DNA of 64,000 nt from an uncultured bacterium (GTDB lineage: Bacteria; Verrucomicrobiota; Lentisphaeria; Victivallales; UBA1829): the NCBI GenBank assembly GCA_900549415.1, contig URNX01000005.1, forward strand, positions 36,462 through 100,461, read 5' to 3'. This document shows, piece after piece, positions 51,712 to 60,210 of the stretch. The position numbers and the translations under genes were made by a program. Below the pieces are notes generated by a model that saw only the letters and a program-made list of their open reading frames with translations, made no database searches and was not told the DNA's origin. The number at the start of each line of letters is the position of its first letter. Positions within the stretch are counted from its first letter, which is position 1.

Positions 51712-53916
51712 TCAGCGACGATTTCTTTCAGCTTGCCGCGATTCGCGGTTCTGGGAAGTGTTTTCATAAGACTTATACATCCCATCTTTCCCTCCTGGAA
51801 TGATGCATTCATCAAGAGAACGTCCAGTGTTGTCATATTCGACATCATAGCCGAACAAAAGATCCGAAGCCGGATTTTGCGGGTCGAAAACTGGAAGCCC
51901 CTGCGCTTTCAACTGCCCATCTCGACCGACCTTGCGAGCAATAAGACCATGCTGCGGCAAGTCCTGATTTCCCTGCTGCGGAGCAGCAAAGAAGCCAAAC
52001 CAGTTCATTCCGCCGTGTTTGTTCTTTTTATAGGCGCGGGGGTAGCGGAGCATTTCTACCGGAATCTGAGTTTTGCAATACAAATCAGCCCGGCTGAGGA
52101 ATCTGGCGACCTCATTCTGAAAATCCTCCGGAACACTTGCTCGTTTCGTTGGCTTCCAGGCATGGAAAATTGCTTCACCGAATTCATTGACAGCAGAAAT
52201 TTCAGAAACGACACAATGTCCGAGCCCGAACGGTTTTCCACCACCAAAGCGCAAATCACAGGAAAGGGTAAGCAGAAGAAGAGCAAGCTCTTTCCTGGAA
52301 AGTCCACGGAATGCAATCCGCAAAGAACCTTCCTGATTTTCCTTTAAGAGCTCTTTTCTGCAAGTCATTTTGGCGACATTATATTCAATAATGTCTTTTC
52401 CATTGTTCGAATAAACCGGTTGAACTTCGTAGCGCCACGGGGCATCATTGCCATGGTCAGTAGTTGTTCGATAGACCTTATAGCCACGAGGGAGATCACT
52501 GATCGAAATCTGGTCGTAATCATCATTCGTTACATAGAATGCCATGCACCCCGAATGCGGAGCTCCGCTAACCGGCATGAGATTCCAGAACGTTTGTGCA
52601 TTTTTGAACACCAGGTTTTCCGGACGGATCCTTGCCGCAAATGCATTGTATGCGGTTTCCTTCAAAGGAATTGAACCGAAAAGATCGGAAACAATATCAA
52701 CTTTTCCGTCATTTTGCAAATAATCCGGGAGCATGTGCGGAATAACGGCTTTCAATTTTTCTAAAAAATTGACTCCGCGACGTCCCCAACGTGCCCACTG
52801 AATGGATTTTACATGACGAGACTCCTTGATACCTTTCCTCGGATCAACAGGTTCAAGCCAGACAAGGTCGCCTCGCTGCAAAGTCTTTTTTACACCAGTG
52901 CGGTTGCGCCCCTCAAAATCATTTTTCAGGCTCTCCGGCAACTCTATTTCCTCCGTCTCATCCGGGCGGAAAGCTCCCTCGCTGTCATTGTCTGTAACAT
53001 CAACTTTTTTTCCGCTGACTTTGACTCGCCACGGGTGAGCTGCATCTGATTTCATTTTCCAACTCCGCGGCATGTCAGGAGAATCAATCCAAAGCTCTGT
53101 ATGATCATCCTTCGCTTGTTGTGTGAATTTTTTCAGGACTTTTGCAAAATCTTGTTTATAATCCCGACCATTGCAGACTCGCAGGAGCTCACGTGTTTTG
53201 ACTAGATGAGCTTCTCCGAAACGGACGGCGAACGGTTTGGTTGAAACAACCTCTGCAAGGTAAAGAGACTCTTTATCAAGCTGCAAGTCCCGTCCCTGAC
53301 AAAGCCAGAGGTTCTCATCAACATAATCAAGAGCACTTCCGCTGATAATAGCCATCAGTGAACGCAGAGAACCTCGAACGGAAGATGCTGGAACAATAAC
53401 ATCATTTCCGATTTTCAATGCTGCTTTATCCCGCTGTTCTTGAGATCGCTTTTCATCCGATTGCACCGAACACAGAGGAGAAAGATTCCGGAGTTTAATA
53501 TTCAAAACACCCGTCAAACGTTCTTTCTCAACTTCATCAATCGTCAACGGTGTTGGAGCATGGCGTTCCGGGGCTGTCAGCGGGAACGGAATAAACGTGT
53601 AAGGATTGTGAAACCCATACCCAATTTCAGATGCAGGCAATGCTGTCCGGTTGTTATTAGGAACAGGTGCACGTCCTTTTCCGCCAAATTTATTAGATGC
53701 AGGTTGTGCTGGACGCGGCAGACCAGCGTTGCCGGAACCACTGGCAAGAAGAGCTTTCGCTTTCGCCAGAAGTTCCTCGGCAACCGGACGATATTCTTCT
53801 TTGAACTTTTTGCCATTCATCCACGACTCAAAGTCCCTAACTTTACGCGCATCAATTTGCCGGTTCACAATTGCCGAACGAAAATTTTTGATAGTGGGAT
53901 GTTCTGCGTCTGCCAT
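51712..53916 (-). CDS. Type III CRISPR RAMP protein, large (TIGR03986-like; Cas7 with insertions)
   Basis: 734 aa. After a helical, proline-containing N-terminus (~1-115) a RAMP/Cas7-type core begins (LTGVLNIKLRNLSPLC ... VIVPASSVRGSLRSLM, the G-rich pre-crRNA-binding loop). Further RAMP-like strands follow, with GCMAFYVTN near residue 455 and a C-terminal lobe with LLTLSCDLRFGGGKPFGLGHCVV, the typical glycine-rich loop. Size and layout fit the TIGR03986 RAMP group found in subtype III-D loci. It would be part of the crRNA-bound backbone. Last gene of the operon, starting 3 bases after the preceding stop. Numbers of RAMP folds cannot be fixed by eye. Confidence 0.8.
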   Translation of the reverse strand: MADAEHPTIKNFRSAIVNRQIDARKVRDFESWMNGKKFKEEYRPVAEELLAKAKALLASGSGNAGLPRPAQPASNKFGGKGRAPVPNNNRTALPASEIGYGFHNPYTFIPFPLTAPERHAPTPLTIDEVEKERLTGVLNIKLRNLSPLCSVQSDEKRSQEQRDKAALKIGNDVIVPASSVRGSLRSLMAIISGSALDYVDENLWLCQGRDLQLDKESLYLAEVVSTKPFAVRFGEAHLVKTRELLRVCNGRDYKQDFAKVLKKFTQQAKDDHTELWIDSPDMPRSWKMKSDAAHPWRVKVSGKKVDVTDNDSEGAFRPDETEEIELPESLKNDFEGRNRTGVKKTLQRGDLVWLEPVDPRKGIKESRHVKSIQWARWGRRGVNFLEKLKAVIPHMLPDYLQNDGKVDIVSDLFGSIPLKETAYNAFAARIRPENLVFKNAQTFWNLMPVSGAPHSGCMAFYVTNDDYDQISISDLPRGYKVYRTTTDHGNDAPWRYEVQPVYSNNGKDIIEYNVAKMTCRKELLKENQEGSLRIAFRGLSRKELALLLLTLSCDLRFGGGKPFGLGHCVVSEISAVNEFGEAIFHAWKPTKRASVPEDFQNEVARFLSRADLYCKTQIPVEMLRYPRAYKKNKHGGMNWFGFFAAPQQGNQDLPQHGLIARKVGRDGQLKAQGLPVFDPQNPASDLLFGYDVEYDNTGRSLDECIIPGGKDGMYKSYENTSQNRESRQAERNRR

Positions 53917-53918
53917 GA

Positions 53919-55247
53919 TTATTCCCCTTTCGCAATTTTAGCAAATTCAAGTTCTGTCGGGTTGGAACGGACATTGCATTCCCGTATTTTCAAACAGCCC
54001 GAAGCTTTCGATGATCCGATCCGAATCAAGCCGAGGTCTAGAGCCCGAAGAGTCTGGGCAAGCCAGCGCAATTCGCTTTCTGAAGGCTTTTCTATTGAAA
54101 TCTGCATCGAAAATGCAAGTTTTCCAGTCGGGTCAATCAACACTTTACAGGAGAAAAATTTACCGTCATTCGTTCCTCCGGTAAAACGGTCAATAACGAC
54201 ATGCGGACGATATTGAATATCCGTTCCCCAAATTACAGGTTGTTCCGAGTATGCGTCTGTAAAATGGATTCGACCTCTACACTCACAAGTCCCAAACAAA
54301 TCGTGGATTTCATCATCCGGCATTGCTTGAACATCTTTTTTATCTCCGCATTTCAAATAGTTTTCCACACTATCGGAAAGCTGAATGCCCTCTCGCGCAG
54401 CCAGACGCGACATCCAGGCTTTGAAAATACCACGGAATGTAGAACCGGGAATCATCCAATAGAGCTGACCATCACCCTTCCGGGAGGAAACTGGAGTCAT
54501 ATCGTTACCTTCCGCACAAAGCAGATCCTGACCTTCTGCAAGCCCAAATTTCAAATCGACTGAAAAACAGTCGCTATTCTCCGTTTGCTGAAGCGCTACA
54601 CGAGTTGCAACCTCTTTCTTCTCTGCATACAGCAGATCCAGCCATGCTGCAGCATCTTCCGGTTTTGCAAGATCGAATTTCCGCATCTGGAATGAACGAT
54701 CCTGCAGCAGACAGCGTCCGCATCCGCTCCGGCCGTTTCCGCCAATCAGCAAACCTTCTGCAAAATATCCGGCAAGCACATGGATAATATCCATATCTTC
54801 CTGTTCATCCTTTTCTCCGCGATCGCCCAGCAGAGTAAAAAACAGGTTTGCTTTCAAGCCTGCTGCAGTTCGTTCAACAGAGAAGAGACCTTTATTTTCA
54901 GTCGAAACACTGCCGGTGTGACGGCAAATCTTATTATGCATTGTCTCTTCCAAACTCTTCGGGAATTCCGTATCGTAGAAATGAAACAGACTTTCCTGCC
55001 GATCTATGTTTTTGTTTAGAGCTTTGCCGAAATAATACTCCACCATTTCAGCAAAGCGGGCATCCTGAGAGATTTTTGCCCGCAGGATTCCTGCGACACT
55101 CGTCCCGCGCAAAACAGGCATTCCCTTCCCGTTTCGCTCAATTGAGGTCATATTGCCGTTTTTAGAGCCGCTTCCGATAGAAAATCCTTCCGGGAAAACA
55201 ACCGGAAGCTCTACGGCATATGCAATTTCGTAATTTTCAGATTTCAT
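53919..55247 (-). CDS. Type III CRISPR RAMP protein with two Cas7-like domains (Cas7-2x type)
   Basis: 442 aa. Two similar halves: the first with MPVLRGTSVAGILRAKIS (residues ~38-55) and LIGGNGRSGCGRCLL (~173-187), the second with YWMIPGSTFRGIFKAWMS (~267-284) and a glycine-containing loop near the C-terminus (IRIGSSKASGCLKI). Each half has the P-x-S/T-x-x-x-G helix and the Gly-rich loop of a Csm3/Cas7 subunit. It resembles double-Cas7 subunits of III-D-type complexes. The catalytic Asp of Csm3-like target-RNA cleavage could not be assigned surely. The start codon overlaps the previous stop by one base (TAATG). Confidence 0.82.
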   Translation of the reverse strand: MKSENYEIAYAVELPVVFPEGFSIGSGSKNGNMTSIERNGKGMPVLRGTSVAGILRAKISQDARFAEMVEYYFGKALNKNIDRQESLFHFYDTEFPKSLEETMHNKICRHTGSVSTENKGLFSVERTAAGLKANLFFTLLGDRGEKDEQEDMDIIHVLAGYFAEGLLIGGNGRSGCGRCLLQDRSFQMRKFDLAKPEDAAAWLDLLYAEKKEVATRVALQQTENSDCFSVDLKFGLAEGQDLLCAEGNDMTPVSSRKGDGQLYWMIPGSTFRGIFKAWMSRLAAREGIQLSDSVENYLKCGDKKDVQAMPDDEIHDLFGTCECRGRIHFTDAYSEQPVIWGTDIQYRPHVVIDRFTGGTNDGKFFSCKVLIDPTGKLAFSMQISIEKPSESELRWLAQTLRALDLGLIRIGSSKASGCLKIRECNVRSNPTELEFAKIAKGE

Positions 55248-57316
55248 TATTTATCCTCCCCGTTTCTGAGATCATGCCACACGCGCAGCATTTCAACGAT
55301 TTCGTCTTTCGGACGCTTGAACTGATTCTCTTTCAGTTCATGATATATCGGGTCCCAAAGCTTCCAGATTTTTTCCGGACGATAGAGTCGCTGTTCCTCC
55401 AAAAATTCCATGGCTTTTTTCTCGGATATCTGAGCGGCCCGATACAAACGCGCAATTTGGCTGGAACTCAACTTGGTTCCATTTATGCTGTGGAGTTTAT
55501 AGGCGGCAAAAACGGGACTGTTTGAGTTGCATTCGAATTTTTTATGCCTCGCTTTTTCTGCAACAACATTCTCACACAACTCCGTTGCGAACATGGGATG
55601 CGGCAGAACAAAGCCGTAACCCGCCGCGCGATCTGTCCCAAGACCGATTCGAATTTTTTCCGAGAGATTCGAAAGAGGTTCTTTCAACAGGAAGACCGCC
55701 CCCGGAAGAATCACACGTTTTGCCTGTACACGTCCGGTCCCATTGATCTGTTTGTCAAGTTTAAGATTATTCCAGCCGAAAAGGACGGAAGTCATTGCGG
55801 ATTCTTTTTCAAGCTCACCCCAACTTGCCTCACGCAGGACTTCTCTAAGAATTTCCGCCGAAGAAGCGTCTTTTTTATTCTCAAAGACGATCGGAGTCTG
55901 AACGATAAAAAGGCGATTCTTCAGCTTTTTCACCTGCGGATATTCCGTTTCCAGATTATCATAAAGAGTCCATGGTTCTGCTGCAAGTTTGCCGAATCCC
56001 TGCGTTGTTTTTGCTTTGCCGAAACTGACATAAGCGCCATCCTTCAGGAGTACCAGCAATTTGTCTGCAGCTTCCTCCGGAAGAATAACCATTCCGGAAA
56101 AGCATTTGGCACAGATACTTTCCATCGAGTAGAGATTGTCGCTTTTCTCGCCTTTCTGCTTATTGGAAGCAGATTTTTCATCCGTTTGTCCGCCATTGAC
56201 AACTCCATGAGCTCGATAGTTTCGCGAGATGGAGCTGCTGCGCAGCAAGTGAACTTTCCCGTCTTTTTCAAATGCCAGGACACCGTCAACACCTTTCATG
56301 GAGATTCCGGCAGACTGCTCCTGCCAATGGTACTCCTGTTCAGGAATGAATTCATCTGGAATCATCAGATCTCCATAAAGATATTTCTCATTTTCCTGAC
56401 GGAGTTTGCTAATTTTGTGGGTATTGGAGATATAGACAGGGAAAAGGGCTTCTCCGTTTTCGGGTACAGGAAGAAGAGGACCACAGCGAAATTCCGGATT
56501 TTCCCAACACGCAGAAGCTAGACCTTTATCTGTCTTGGAAAGCAGAGCTAAAAGGGTACCGGTTACAGCTGTTCCTGCAATAACGAATCCACTCGAAATA
56601 ACATTGTTCATCCCAACAGGATGAGTCGGCAGACAAAGAGGTGCTTCTGCACGGAATGTCAGCTTCAAAGCTTTATAACAGCCTGAAAACGATTTTTCAG
56701 ATTTGTCCTCTGCGGCAGCAATTGCATTCTCCGGTGGAACTGGAGCGGAAATTGCCTGAGCAAGCAGTTTTCCCGGTGTTTCTTTTTCATGTTCCCGAAT
56801 AGAGATTCTGCAGGCTCCGGCTCCTCTGGTTCGACCTCCGCCAACAGCAAAAACGTTCATGAATGCAAGGCGAATGACCGCAAGAACTGCGGGAGAGTCG
56901 GTGTCGCATTGAACAAGACCTGTAAGAACTGTTCCGGCGGCAAGAGCCTCGGATGTTCGGAGTGAACCATCGTCAGCTCTTCCGGTTTCTGCATCAATTG
57001 CTGTGCGGGTAATGGTCAATGTCGCGGCGTCTTGCGGAGCAACAGCATCACTGATATGCAAAATTCCGGAAATCCCGGCCGCCGTTTTACTTTCTCCTCG
57101 TCCAAACAAATAGTCGCAGAACTGTTCTGCATCGGAACGGAGCGGCCGGAGAAGGCGGTACAGATTTTCCCTCATTACGCCTTTGAGATGAGATGCCGGA
57201 ATAATCGGGGCTCCATGTTCTCCGCGCGGAAGAAGAGCATTGAGCAATTCATTGCCGAGTCCGCTTGCAGGTTCCGCATCAGCAAGCAGCTTAAGTTCAA
57301 AATGATAAACAGCCAT
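55247..57316 (-). CDS. Type III CRISPR RAMP fusion (Cas7-like plus Csx10/Cas5-like)
   Basis: 689 aa. The N-terminal domain is Cas7-like (IIPASHLKGVMREN, then GGGRTRGAGACRISI at ~167-181). A second RAMP-like region runs from ~215 (LKLTFRAEAPLCLPTHP, GFVIAGTAVTGTLLALL). A Csx10-like region at ~480-600 has VQAKRVILPGAVFLL and RIGLGTDRAAGYGFVLPHP, where Csx10/Cas5-type subunits carry their glycine loop. The C-terminal 90 residues are helical and could replace a separate small subunit. No stand-alone Cas11 or Cas5 gene exists in the locus, so this fusion probably fills more than one role. Confidence 0.78.
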   Translation of the reverse strand: MAVYHFELKLLADAEPASGLGNELLNALLPRGEHGAPIIPASHLKGVMRENLYRLLRPLRSDAEQFCDYLFGRGESKTAAGISGILHISDAVAPQDAATLTITRTAIDAETGRADDGSLRTSEALAAGTVLTGLVQCDTDSPAVLAVIRLAFMNVFAVGGGRTRGAGACRISIREHEKETPGKLLAQAISAPVPPENAIAAAEDKSEKSFSGCYKALKLTFRAEAPLCLPTHPVGMNNVISSGFVIAGTAVTGTLLALLSKTDKGLASACWENPEFRCGPLLPVPENGEALFPVYISNTHKISKLRQENEKYLYGDLMIPDEFIPEQEYHWQEQSAGISMKGVDGVLAFEKDGKVHLLRSSSISRNYRAHGVVNGGQTDEKSASNKQKGEKSDNLYSMESICAKCFSGMVILPEEAADKLLVLLKDGAYVSFGKAKTTQGFGKLAAEPWTLYDNLETEYPQVKKLKNRLFIVQTPIVFENKKDASSAEILREVLREASWGELEKESAMTSVLFGWNNLKLDKQINGTGRVQAKRVILPGAVFLLKEPLSNLSEKIRIGLGTDRAAGYGFVLPHPMFATELCENVVAEKARHKKFECNSNSPVFAAYKLHSINGTKLSSSQIARLYRAAQISEKKAMEFLEEQRLYRPEKIWKLWDPIYHELKENQFKRPKDEIVEMLRVWHDLRNGEDK

Positions 57317-57318
57317 GA

Positions 57319-58902
57319 TTAGTTCTCCTCTCCAGACATAGCAATCGTCGGTTTTTCCATACGGACTTCCTCCTGAATACGGAGCAGAATGTCAATAATA
57401 GACGTTTTTTGAATGTTTCCATCTACCGACCAGCCTTTGCCGTATTCTTCTTCGACACCAGGAATCGGCTCTTTCAGATAATCATAGAGCCATCTGTAGT
57501 TTTTCCCAAGACGTGCATAAAACGCACAGCGACGGTCTTTAGATGCATAAAGTGCCGGATGAATCTGATACTGAATCGTTGCAGGAATCCCCAGTTCGCT
57601 GGCATTGATATCAAGCTCGTTTTGCGATGATTCCAAAGATGTCCCGCGTATTTTCCTGTACATAGGTTCAAGCTTTTCGAACTCTTCAAGCGAATACGGA
57701 CGGGAGGTCAGCTCAACCTTCTTTTCCTTTCCATCAACGTATTCTGTAAATATAAACTCTCTCTGTCTGCGGGCTGCAGGAGAATCCAGGAGTCCCTCTG
57801 TAATGGATTCCCAGTCAAAACAGGCGGGAGAGCAACCAGAGGTATCCTTCTTTTGCTTTTTCAATTCCCGCCCATGAGTCTTGGCGCTTGCAAGGAGTTC
57901 TTCTGCATAGTCCAATGCGCTGTGAAGCGGAAACTTGCAGGGAGCATAAAGAATTCCTCCACTGATGCTGAGTGCCCCGTTTGTTCCGACCCAAAGCTCT
58001 TTTGAACGCTTACTGAACTCGGTGAACTTCTCCATCACGGTCTTAACAAAAAGTACCGCATACGAGCAGTGAACAAGAACCGAAACATCATCTCCGCCGA
58101 TAATCAAAGGACGCAGAGGAAGAACATCGTTGTGGTTTGATTTTACATACTCTTGAACAACTGCTTTCATCCCTTCCAAAGCGGCATCTCGAGTACACTC
58201 ATCCAAAGACCGACTCATTTTGGGAAGCCATTCACGCCATTCTTTAGCATTCGTTTCAGGGTGCCGTCTTTGAAATTCCAGAAACTGAAGTCCCATGTCA
58301 TTGCCATCCATGCGCACAACAGCCCAGCGGTTGCGAGAGCCAAGAGCGCAAGCTGTGTCATAGCCGTCTCGATCATCCGGATCCGGGTTATAAAAGAATT
58401 CAAACTTTTCGTTCTTGAATTCTTTCCGCAATTCTTCCAGGAATTCGCGTTCTACCGGGCTTTCCTTCCCGTGCTGCGATGCAATAGCGATTCGTTTCTG
58501 AATAAGCGGGTGAACGCCTTCCGTTGTCGGATAAAGTCCGGATTCGCTGCAGGGCTGACCTTCCAAAGAATCTGGCTGCCAGCAGAATGTCTCCCGGATT
58601 TCCCGCGCAGCAGTACTGTAAACGTCACTGTATCCAAAACGAATTGTCAATCCGAATTCCCGTGCTTTTTTAACGAGTTCACGTTTCAGATTTTGGAGAT
58701 CGTCCTCACTGGAGCAGACAAATGCCCCTTTTCCTCCGCCGGAATAAATAAGGTCGATTCCCAGCTGCTTAGCCAGATCCACAACTTCTTTTCGGTCAAA
58801 GTTATCAATTTGCCGGCTTCCGCCAATACAACATTTCAATCTTGGGACCTGAAAAATGTATTGCTGAATACCTTTCAGATCGTAGCACAGAAAAATGCTC
58901 AT
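57319..58902 (-). CDS. cas10: Cas10, HD-less, with intact GGDD cyclase motif
   Basis: 527 aa from the ATG at 58902 (AAAGGAGCAGG upstream; the longer frame overlaps cas6). It starts directly with the first Palm (CYDLKGIQQYIFQVPRLK, IGGSRQID) and so lacks the N-terminal HD nuclease of many Cas10 proteins. The second Palm has VVRMDGNDMG (~residue 205), the cyclase motif LIIGGDDVSVLV (~270) and LSISGGILYA. The GGDD should allow synthesis of cyclic oligoadenylates from ATP upon target-RNA binding. The Card1 and DUF1874 neighbours point to cA4. ssDNA cleavage by this protein is not expected. Confidence 0.93.
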   Translation of the reverse strand: MSIFLCYDLKGIQQYIFQVPRLKCCIGGSRQIDNFDRKEVVDLAKQLGIDLIYSGGGKGAFVCSSEDDLQNLKRELVKKAREFGLTIRFGYSDVYSTAAREIRETFCWQPDSLEGQPCSESGLYPTTEGVHPLIQKRIAIASQHGKESPVEREFLEELRKEFKNEKFEFFYNPDPDDRDGYDTACALGSRNRWAVVRMDGNDMGLQFLEFQRRHPETNAKEWREWLPKMSRSLDECTRDAALEGMKAVVQEYVKSNHNDVLPLRPLIIGGDDVSVLVHCSYAVLFVKTVMEKFTEFSKRSKELWVGTNGALSISGGILYAPCKFPLHSALDYAEELLASAKTHGRELKKQKKDTSGCSPACFDWESITEGLLDSPAARRQREFIFTEYVDGKEKKVELTSRPYSLEEFEKLEPMYRKIRGTSLESSQNELDINASELGIPATIQYQIHPALYASKDRRCAFYARLGKNYRWLYDYLKEPIPGVEEEYGKGWSVDGNIQKTSIIDILLRIQEEVRMEKPTIAMSGEEN

Positions 58903-58916
58903 TACCTGCTCCTTTG

Positions 58917-59765
58917 TTATATGTATTTTATTCGATTCCATCCGCAGCCGAACGCACTGAAACGTCCCAAGCTGACATATGGAAGGTATTTTATGATTTC
59001 TCTGTACGGGGAAAAGTCTCCTTCATACAACATCTCCCCTACAAAACCGTCCAACTTCATCGTCTGACCTGTACGCCCGCTCGTCCGGTTTGCCGCATAA
59101 ACACCTCCGTCAAGACAAGTGCTCAGGATTTCGACGGACTGCTGTTTCAGCGCATGTAAATCCCATTTTTCTTTGAGATCCCCGGTTCCGTAGAGGTTGT
59201 CAAGCTCCAAGATCCGGTCCAGGAGGCGGGCAAATAACGCTCGAAAAGGAATATCTTCCAGCCAAATTTGTCCTTGACTTTTCAATCGGCTGCAGGGCGC
59301 TAAGAAATGAACCAGCAGACGTTCACTTGGCTCCGGATCCGCGATTTCAAGACTGGCTTCATTCACCTTTTCAAAATGGCAAATTTGATTGTTTTTCCCA
59401 AGTCCCATGTAAGACATGACTTCCACCACACGTTCAAAAAATGCGGAATAATTCGCCGCACAGCCAAACAGCAGAATCTGAAGAAGAAAACTGCGTCTGT
59501 CCGGACGGGAATAAAATCCGTGCATGACGAATGGTCGCGCAAGGTCCAGATTCCGGCTCTCCTGGCTCTCATCTTTTTGCGGCATAAAAATGCGGCGGTA
59601 AAGAGCCACCTGGTTTTCCAGGCCGGGAACACAGGCATCACGTGCAATCACCTGTGCCAACGCATAGCCGAATGCTCCGCGGAATGTAATGGTCGGAATA
59701 TCATGGTGCAAATCAAGACCATGCGGAGAGGAAAACTCATAGATCTGCTGTTTTATTTCAAACAT
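58917..59765 (-). CDS. cas6: Cas6 pre-crRNA endoribonuclease
   Basis: 282 aa. The start at 59765 has GGGAG in front; a further ATG four codons upstream is possible. The C-terminal domain has the Cas6/PF10040 signature: KLDGFVGEMLYEGDFSPYREIIKYLPYVSLGRFSAFGCGWNRI, with the glycine-rich loop near the C-terminus. Processes the CRISPR transcript within the repeat. It overlaps the DUF1874 gene by 13 bases and precedes cas10 by 14 bases, placing it firmly in the effector operon. A histidine pair early on (LDLHHD) may belong to the active site, unproven. Confidence 0.87.
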   Translation of the reverse strand: MFEIKQQIYEFSSPHGLDLHHDIPTITFRGAFGYALAQVIARDACVPGLENQVALYRRIFMPQKDESQESRNLDLARPFVMHGFYSRPDRRSFLLQILLFGCAANYSAFFERVVEVMSYMGLGKNNQICHFEKVNEASLEIADPEPSERLLVHFLAPCSRLKSQGQIWLEDIPFRALFARLLDRILELDNLYGTGDLKEKWDLHALKQQSVEILSTCLDGGVYAANRTSGRTGQTMKLDGFVGEMLYEGDFSPYREIIKYLPYVSLGRFSAFGCGWNRIKYI

Positions 59766-60130
59766 GAATTCTCCCATTCCATCCGTAAAACCCGCCAGTG
59801 AATAATATCTTCCCGCTCAAGTTCGCTTTTCAACGACGGACGAAGCCCGTTCTGCAATTCTGCGCTGAGAATCCAGCAGACAGAAAAACTCTCTCCGTAC
59901 AATTGCGGAAATCCCATTTCATCAATAGAAAGAGCCGGACGCTCCATTTTTGGACTAAGATCAAAACCGGTCAGTTCATTGACCGTCTGCAGAGTGTTGG
60001 AATGACCCCAGAAAGATTTCCAGTTTCCGGCCGCAAGCATGTTCCGGAGATTCTCCAATGTCTCCGGAACAATATGAACCGGGCGCCGAATCAAATTCAA
60101 CGGAAACGAATTGCCGATCAGGAATTTCAT
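59753..60130 (-). CDS. DUF1874-family ring nuclease homologue (Crn2/AcrIII-1 type)
   Basis: 125 aa from the ATG at 60130 (GAGGAGAA 8 bases before; an ATG two codons earlier sits too close to it). Matches the DUF1874/SIRV1 gp29 pattern: IGNSFPLNLI at the N-terminus, then FWGHSNTLQTVNELTG, where the family has GHxST-x-Q-x-x-N-x-L-x-G with the catalytic His. The family cleaves cyclic tetra-adenylate and is used by viruses as anti-CRISPR and by hosts (Crn2) to switch off type III signalling. The Arg and Glu that follow in the viral protein (R85, E88) read as Glu and Asn/Gln here in a hand alignment, so activity may differ. Located between the Card1-like effector and cas6. Confidence 0.78.
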   Translation of the reverse strand: MKFLIGNSFPLNLIRRPVHIVPETLENLRNMLAAGNWKSFWGHSNTLQTVNELTGFDLSPKMERPALSIDEMGFPQLYGESFSVCWILSAELQNGLRPSLKSELEREDIIHWRVLRMEWENSCLK

Positions 60131-60210
60131 TATCATTTCTCCTCACTGTTTTACTGTTCACTTAGAGAAAGACGCAAACTCCTGTTTTTTCCGGTTTCAA
60201 ATCCACGGTT

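Noticed and set aside
59753..60130. Csx19 or a Cas11 small subunit as identity of the 125-aa protein
   Set aside because: The GH-x-x-T-x-Q-x-x-N-x-L-x-G pattern and the N-terminal N-x-F-x-L-N match DUF1874 much better than a helical small subunit.
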